From a virus: 33,249 nucleotides of DNA. This document shows positions 1 through 4,400 of the stretch, in pieces (position 1 is the first letter of the stretch; every line of letters begins with the position of its first letter). Where the stretch lies: IMG/VR virus record IMGVR_UViG_3300011114_000818, positions 1 through 33,249 of that record, one strand, 5' to 3'. The notes beneath the pieces were generated by a model. It searched no databases. It saw only the letters and a program-made list of their open reading frames with translations, and was not told the origin of the DNA. Position numbers and translations under genes: made by a program.

Positions 1-127
1 CATAAAATAAAGTAGAACTACCGTTTGCAGCAGTGCCTGAGATATTAGCTACACTTACCGAAGAAATAGACGCTACTGGAAAACCAGAATAAACGTTTAA
101 ACTCAGATCACATTTAGCAGAATAACC
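1..127. repeat. Left copy of 127-bp terminal direct repeat (circular overlap)
   Basis: These 127 bases are identical to the last 127 bases of the window. The nozzle-like reading frame runs through the joint without a break when one copy is removed. A repeat of exactly 127 is a common k-mer overlap of assemblers for circular contigs, so it is most likely an assembly mark of circularity or circular permutation and not a biological terminal repeat. Confidence 0.95.
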
Positions 128-979
128 ATTTGTTGTGCTTAGTCTATAATAATGAACCCATATTGCGCTGTCAGCAGCATCAGCAGATACACTTATGTTG
201 GTGGCTTGATGAGAAGCATCAATGGTTTTTAATGAACTAAAAGTAAGTTGAGAATTAACATAAACCCCTTTAATGCCGTTAGTACCGGATCCGTTCCAAA
301 TTAAATACAAATTACCATTTAAAACAATGCCGTCAAATGCCACAGTTGTAGCCGCTGCATAGTTATTTGAGATCGTAGCAGGTGCGTTCACTGTGAATGA
401 GCTGGTATTAATTGCAATGTAGCTCAGTTGACCTGAAGTGCTCGAATAAACGATGATAAAATAAGGAGCGAGATAAAATACCCGTGGCGTGCCATAAGTC
501 GCATCAGCGCCACTAATTACTGTGGGAGCTAAATAATTCTGCCCAGTAATTGCATCATTCAGAGCGTATTTGTAGGAGTTAGTTCCGCTATTTACTTCAG
601 TGTAAACAATGCAACCCACATTGCTGGAGCTAGTTGCGTAATCGCATTGAGTTTGATTTAAATTGTTTCTAATCGTCGTTTGAGTGCTTAAAGATATAGG
701 TTGAATAAAGCCACGATTTACCCACGTAGATAGTCCCGGACTATAAGCCTGCAAATTAGTACCAATAGCCGTCAGGTCATTATTAAACGTAGTTAAATAT
801 TGAGCCGTGCTTAGTACGCTTGGAAGCTGCCCATATCCGTTACGTTTCTGTAACAAGCCACCCTTTTGAAATATAGAGTTTTCCAAAGATAAGAATTTAC
901 CGAAAGCGACCTGATTAGGATCTGTTTTGGTGTCTAACCCTTGGGCAAAATTTAAATGGAAAGCTTGTTTTTGAATCAT
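1..979 (-). CDS. Tail nozzle-like protein, N-terminal part (continues at 33122..31045)
   Basis: This is the first 326 codons of a protein of 1018 residues whose remainder lies at the right end of the window. The start ATG (979..977) follows the stop of the tail-collar gene by four bases, so translation is probably coupled. No clear Shine-Dalgarno is visible. The N-terminus (MIQKQAFHLNFAQGLDTKTD) has the 'NFAQGLDTKTDP...L.KRNGY' pattern that I recall from nozzle or large tail proteins of podoviruses (T7 gp12 role). Such proteins form the lower tail tube below the adaptor ring. The rest is beta-rich, rich in Ser, Thr and Asn. The gene order adaptor, fibre, this gene, GNAT-like gp13, ejection proteins supports a nozzle role. 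The call rests on pattern and context, not on a catalytic motif. Confidence 0.6.
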   Translation of the reverse strand, partial: MIQKQAFHLNFAQGLDTKTDPNQVAFGKFLSLENSIFQKGGLLQKRNGYGQLPSVLSTAQYLTTFNNDLTAIGTNLQAYSPGLSTWVNRGFIQPISLSTQTTIRNNLNQTQCDYATSSSNVGCIVYTEVNSGTNSYKYALNDAITGQNYLAPTVISGADATYGTPRVFYLAPYFIIVYSSTSGQLSYIAINTSSFTVNAPATISNNYAAATTVAFDGIVLNGNLYLIWNGSGTNGIKGVYVNSQLTFSSLKTIDASHQATNISVSADAADSAIWVHYYRLSTTNGYSAKCDLSLNVYSGFPVASISSVSVANISGTAANGSSTLFY

Positions 980-983
980 AAAT

Positions 984-2129
984 TTATGTCTTAATGATGA
1001 AATTCAAAGCTAGATAAGGCTGTAAGTTATTATGAGCTCCGCCACCACCAGTGTTTTGGTTAGTCGCTGTAGTAGAATTGGTGCTAATTCCACCGGAATT
1101 GAAATTGTCATTATTACCACGCGCAAAATATCGAAGCGGAGTGTTATTAGTATCTGTCACCGTGTTAGCCGTATGCGAGTGCGCATTTTGCACGTGCGTA
1201 TGGCTAGGCATTTCAGGAATAGTTAAAGTATGAGTCGTTTCACCACCAGTTCCACCTAAACTTGCTCCAATAGAACCACCTACACCAACCGGAACATTTC
1301 CAGCCATGTTTGGCAGGTTGAAAGTAGTACTTCCATCTCCCGAACCATAAGTAGTGCCTAAAACTGCATACAACTGCGAGTAACTTGTTCTAGAAATGGC
1401 TGACCCATCGCAAATTAACCAACCCGTTGGAGCCGATGAACCTGCAAAGGCTACAACTGCACCTGTTGGATTAAAATAATTTTGAGGTGTTCCAGCTGAA
1501 ACATTGCCAGCTGTGTCCATCAAAAGAGGTGAATTGCTGACCGACGGAACTCCTGAAGGCAAAGTGATCGAATAACCTGCGCTAGTAAACGAACTTGGTG
1601 CTTGAATGGCTACAAAATTACCCGCTGGGACTGGGTAACTTCCCGGATTACGCACAATCAAAGTGCCCGAATCCATGTTAGCGCCTGATCCTGTCGATTG
1701 CGTGAAAACAAAAGTTCCTGAAATAGCTGTAAACGCTGCGCCAGCCGTACCGCTTGGCAATCCTGTGATCGTGCCCGCCGAGCCATTGACGCTAGAACCT
1801 GTCGTAATCTGTACCGGAGTACTAGAATCATAATTAAAGTACAGATTGCCGTTCACCACATAAAGGCAACTGACATCGCTTGCAGTTGAAAGCGCTGAAC
1901 CTTGGGAAACGTAACGAGTAGTACGCAACGTCGTCGCGTTTTTAGAGTTGAATGACAAGTCAGAAGTCATGCTAATTGCGCTTGGAGTAATCGGCACCCC
2001 TGAGCCTGACACATGGGAATGACCATCTAAAATACTCAAACTTGAGTTAATGTTTTGCGCCCAAGCTGGACCATAATCTTGTCCGACTGCTGGAATGACT
2101 AAACCCATGTTTGGAGAAATGGTGCTCAT
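984..2129 (-). CDS. Tail fibre protein with phage tail-collar domain
   Basis: A protein of 381 residues. The N-terminal part (about 1-110) is a fibre-like region beginning MSTISPNMGLVIPAVGQDYG. A phage tail-collar domain follows at about 225-280, with the family signature GAVVAFAGSSAPTGWLICDG and then STTFNLPNMAGNVPVG. The C-terminal 80 residues hold several His-x-His pairs (SHTHVQ, AHSHTA) and end in LQPYLALNFIIKT. Both features are typical of short tail fibres and collar fibres that trimerise around metal ions. It probably binds the host surface or helps fibre assembly at the tail. The stop lies four bases before the nozzle-like gene start, and its own start overlaps the preceding gene stop, so it belongs to a tightly packed late operon. 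Confidence 0.85.
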   Translation of the reverse strand: MSTISPNMGLVIPAVGQDYGPAWAQNINSSLSILDGHSHVSGSGVPITPSAISMTSDLSFNSKNATTLRTTRYVSQGSALSTASDVSCLYVVNGNLYFNYDSSTPVQITTGSSVNGSAGTITGLPSGTAGAAFTAISGTFVFTQSTGSGANMDSGTLIVRNPGSYPVPAGNFVAIQAPSSFTSAGYSITLPSGVPSVSNSPLLMDTAGNVSAGTPQNYFNPTGAVVAFAGSSAPTGWLICDGSAISRTSYSQLYAVLGTTYGSGDGSTTFNLPNMAGNVPVGVGGSIGASLGGTGGETTHTLTIPEMPSHTHVQNAHSHTANTVTDTNNTPLRYFARGNNDNFNSGGISTNSTTATNQNTGGGGAHNNLQPYLALNFIIKT

Positions 2130-2422
2130 TAAAATACTCCTATATCGACAATAACAGCCGCGTTTGAAACTAAAACTAAAGTCAGTTGAGGATTGGGATT
2201 GGTGTCTTGTTGGTCATAAATGGTCGCAGCACCACGAACCCGAGTTAAAAACCAACCTTGAAGCTTGCTGCCTAACAAATGGTTGATTGTGGTAGTCCCA
2301 TTAATCAGCGACACATTTTTGAGAATGTTTACGCCATTCATGGGATTAGCCAATACTGGGTCCAGCTGCGCTGCCCATTTCGTGTTGGCTAAATCCCAAG
2401 TGAGGTTTCTAGGTAATGCCAT
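2129..2422 (-). CDS. Small virion-associated protein of unknown function
   Basis: A 97-residue protein starting at the ATG that overlaps the TGA of the upstream adaptor gene (TGATG arrangement). A GTG one codon earlier is a possible alternative. The sequence (MALPRNLTWDLANTKWAAQL... GWFLTRVRGAATIYDQQDTN... AVIVDIGVF) has no Cys, no signal peptide and no known catalytic motif. It looks like a compact beta-rich domain. Small proteins of this kind sit beside tail fibre genes in podoviruses, so a virion or fibre-attachment role is likely but inferred from position only. Confidence 0.75.
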   Translation of the reverse strand: MALPRNLTWDLANTKWAAQLDPVLANPMNGVNILKNVSLINGTTTINHLLGSKLQGWFLTRVRGAATIYDQQDTNPNPQLTLVLVSNAAVIVDIGVF

Positions 2423-3483
2423 CACCAGCCGCCGTTAGCGCCCCCGTCGTTACTCATTCCGCCACCTAGCACTGGATCACGGCGAGTATTAGAAATCGTA
2501 TCACTTTGACCTTGATCGCGATTCGATGCGCTTTCTTCAATCCGTGCTTTAAGGAACAAAAGTTCTTGATCCAGTTTTGAAGTGTCCGAACCCTCTTCCT
2601 TATCCAGCGCATATTTCGCCGCACGCACAATGGCATAGCGTAACCATCCCGAATATCCGATCGTTGTTAAGTCAGTATCTTGTAAAAGCGCTGGCAAGAT
2701 TGGCGCATACCAAAGTCTAATCTGCTGATTGCCTGCTGGAGTGGGGATAATATAAAGCGTGTTACCCATAATTCGGTAACGCATATTGTACACGCCGTAA
2801 ATAGTGCTTGTACTATTAGGGTAAATATAAGCATTGCGGTCAATCCAGTTAAACTTATGAATAGTAACCCATGCGTTGTTTGAAGTATTAACTCCCAAAT
2901 CCAAGCCGCTAATTTTGTAGAATCTTTGAGCAGGATTACCGCTGGTGCCCGCGTATACGTTCCCGAGATAGTTAGTGCCACTCGGTAGGGTGTACTGATT
3001 AGTAGTTCCGTTAGTAGAGATATAGCAAGGTGGCGCAATGTTATAGTCCTCGAACGTCGTGATTAGTAAATCATAGAGTTCGTACATTGCTAATCGAATA
3101 ATTGAGTTCCATTCCGAAGCCGTTACAAATTGACTATTTACACGGTCGGCAGTCTGTTGCGCACGGAGTCGAAGTTCGCCTAAACTCATTTCGCCAGGAG
3201 GTGCTGCAATTGCGGAAACTGCATTGGAGTAAGGGCCAGTGACCGTGACAGAACTTTGCACGTTCTGCGCGGCTACCTGATAATAATACTGAATTCCTGT
3301 GCCTGGATAAGAATCCACGTAATTAGGCACCGAAACGTTGGCCAGATTAGTAAAGTTGACACCATCAGTTGACCGCTGAATTTGATAACTGGTCGCGTTC
3401 AAAACAGCATTCCAGGTAATCAAAATGTTTCCGTCGGTCTGTTCAGCGACTAAGTTTTGCGGCTGATAAGGTGCAATCGCCAT
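2422..3483 (-). CDS. Tail adaptor (gp11/connector-like) with N-terminal fibronectin type III domain
   Basis: A 353-residue protein in two parts. Residues about 3-93 look like a fibronectin type III domain (PQNLVAEQTDGNILITWNAV, then TSYQIQRSTDG and QYYYQVAAQN, with the typical Trp and Tyr core). Residues about 97-330 are mainly helical at their start (MSLGELRLRAQQTADRVNSQ) and then beta-rich. This resembles adaptor or tail-completion proteins that sit between portal and nozzle in podoviruses. The gene lies between capsid genes and the fibre, as adaptors do. The fibronectin fusion is the unusual part; such domains on virion proteins may bind carbohydrate or reinforce surface contacts. The preceding intergenic region holds a strong terminator, so this gene starts a separate unit or is reached by read-through. 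Confidence 0.65.
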   Translation of the reverse strand: MAIAPYQPQNLVAEQTDGNILITWNAVLNATSYQIQRSTDGVNFTNLANVSVPNYVDSYPGTGIQYYYQVAAQNVQSSVTVTGPYSNAVSAIAAPPGEMSLGELRLRAQQTADRVNSQFVTASEWNSIIRLAMYELYDLLITTFEDYNIAPPCYISTNGTTNQYTLPSGTNYLGNVYAGTSGNPAQRFYKISGLDLGVNTSNNAWVTIHKFNWIDRNAYIYPNSTSTIYGVYNMRYRIMGNTLYIIPTPAGNQQIRLWYAPILPALLQDTDLTTIGYSGWLRYAIVRAAKYALDKEEGSDTSKLDQELLFLKARIEESASNRDQGQSDTISNTRRDPVLGGGMSNDGGANGGW

Positions 3484-3491
3484 AAATCCTC

Positions 3492-3530
3492 AAAAAAAAA
3501 TAGGGGGGCGGGTTAATTAAACCTACCCCC
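3492..3530 (-). terminator. Rho-independent terminator after the decoration-like gene
   Basis: Read on the minus strand, GGGGGTAGGTT pairs with AACCCGCCCCC (11 positions, one mismatch and one G.U) around a short AT loop. It is followed by TATTTTTTTTT. It lies between the 225-residue gene and the adaptor gene, so it should lower transcription of the tail genes relative to the head genes. Confidence 0.9.
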
Positions 3531-3539
3531 TCCTTTAAA

Positions 3540-4217
3540 TTACTGACCGTTGACGGTGACGGAAGAATCCGACATCCAAAAACTTAAGCCAATGACTGAT
3601 TCGTTTGCAGGCTGAGTCAAAACGTTGCTCAAGAAGGATTGAACCACAATGAATGCGCCGGTTGGACCGCTTGGAGCCTGTCCACCCAAGGTCAAATTAG
3701 GGTTACCAATCACTTCAAAATGATCGACGCCTGAACCTGTGGAAAGTGGAGCTTGAACAGCAGCAGAGCCGCCAATCGTGCCGCTTGCGTTTGCAACAAA
3801 AGCCACACCCACAGCAGGAGTAATTCCAACAGGCAAACCTTTTGCCTGCCACTGTGCAAGGGTTGCAGTTCCTAGAGATACAATCACGTAAGGATTGCCC
3901 GTGGTGACCGTGGTGACAGAAGAACCTGAAAGAGGTGCTACTGCGCCGGCAAAACCAGCCAAGTAACGCTGATAATTACCTTCAAGCTGAACTAAAAAAG
4001 TTCCTGCAGCTGGATTTGGGTTTACGTAACCATTAGAACCAGCACCTGGGGTAGCCGAAGTGTTTCCAAACACATTTGCGATGCCTGGACCCTTTAAAGA
4101 TCGAATGCCAAGGCCGTTGCCGTTCGTGGAATCGACGATAAAGTTACAAGTTAAAAGTACGGGTTTGACGTAGGGAGAGTAAATCTTCCCAGCGTTTGAC
4201 CAATTTGCGTTAGCCAT
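3540..4217 (-). CDS. Probable capsid decoration or head-associated structural protein
   Basis: A 225-residue protein with no recognised catalytic motif. It is rich in Gly, Ala, Ser, Thr and Val and ends GLSFWMSDSSVTVNGQ, a composition typical of beta-sandwich virion proteins. It lies directly downstream of MCP but is set off by terminators on both sides (4335..4374 and 3492..3530). It therefore probably has its own expression level, as expected for a decoration protein needed in many copies. An upstream AAAAGG box seven bases before ATG (4217) serves as ribosome binding site. A tail role cannot be excluded. Confidence 0.7.
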   Translation of the reverse strand: MANANWSNAGKIYSPYVKPVLLTCNFIVDSTNGNGLGIRSLKGPGIANVFGNTSATPGAGSNGYVNPNPAAGTFLVQLEGNYQRYLAGFAGAVAPLSGSSVTTVTTGNPYVIVSLGTATLAQWQAKGLPVGITPAVGVAFVANASGTIGGSAAVQAPLSTGSGVDHFEVIGNPNLTLGGQAPSGPTGAFIVVQSFLSNVLTQPANESVIGLSFWMSDSSVTVNGQ

Positions 4218-4232
4218 TTGATATCCTTTTCA

Positions 4233-4275
4233 CCCCACAATTGCGCCTCAAAAGGCTCACCGCTTTCCCGTGGGG
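4233..4275 (-). promoter_or_regulatory. Structured RNA leader before the decoration-like gene
   Basis: On the minus strand CCCCAC (4275..4270) pairs with GTGGGG (4238..4233). This encloses a second small hairpin, GCCT-TTTG-AGGC. The closed stem ends just before the AAAAGG ribosome binding site of the 225-residue gene. It could stabilise the mRNA or modulate initiation. About 60 further bases (4276..4334) separate it from the MCP terminator and show no gene. Confidence 0.4.
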
Positions 4276-4334
4276 TATGGGTCGCGGGTGAATAGTCGGA
4301 CATCCTAACCACTCACCTGAGTTTAGAATGTCGC

Positions 4335-4374
4335 AAAAAAAAAGGCCCCAAGGAGGAGCATCCCTGGAGCCTTT
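4335..4374 (-). terminator. Rho-independent terminator after the major capsid gene
   Basis: On the minus strand AAAGGCTCCA pairs with TTGGGGCCTTT (ten pairs with one G.U) and is followed by nine T. It sits 26 bases after the MCP stop codon and should end most capsid transcripts. Confidence 0.9.
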
Positions 4375-4400
4375 CTCAATTGCCGAGGTTGGGCGGCAAA

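Noticed and set aside
4280-4330. Second tRNA (Glu-like GGTTAGGATGTCCGAC)
   Set aside because: No T arm with TTCRA, the anticodon stem does not pair, and there is no acceptor stem.
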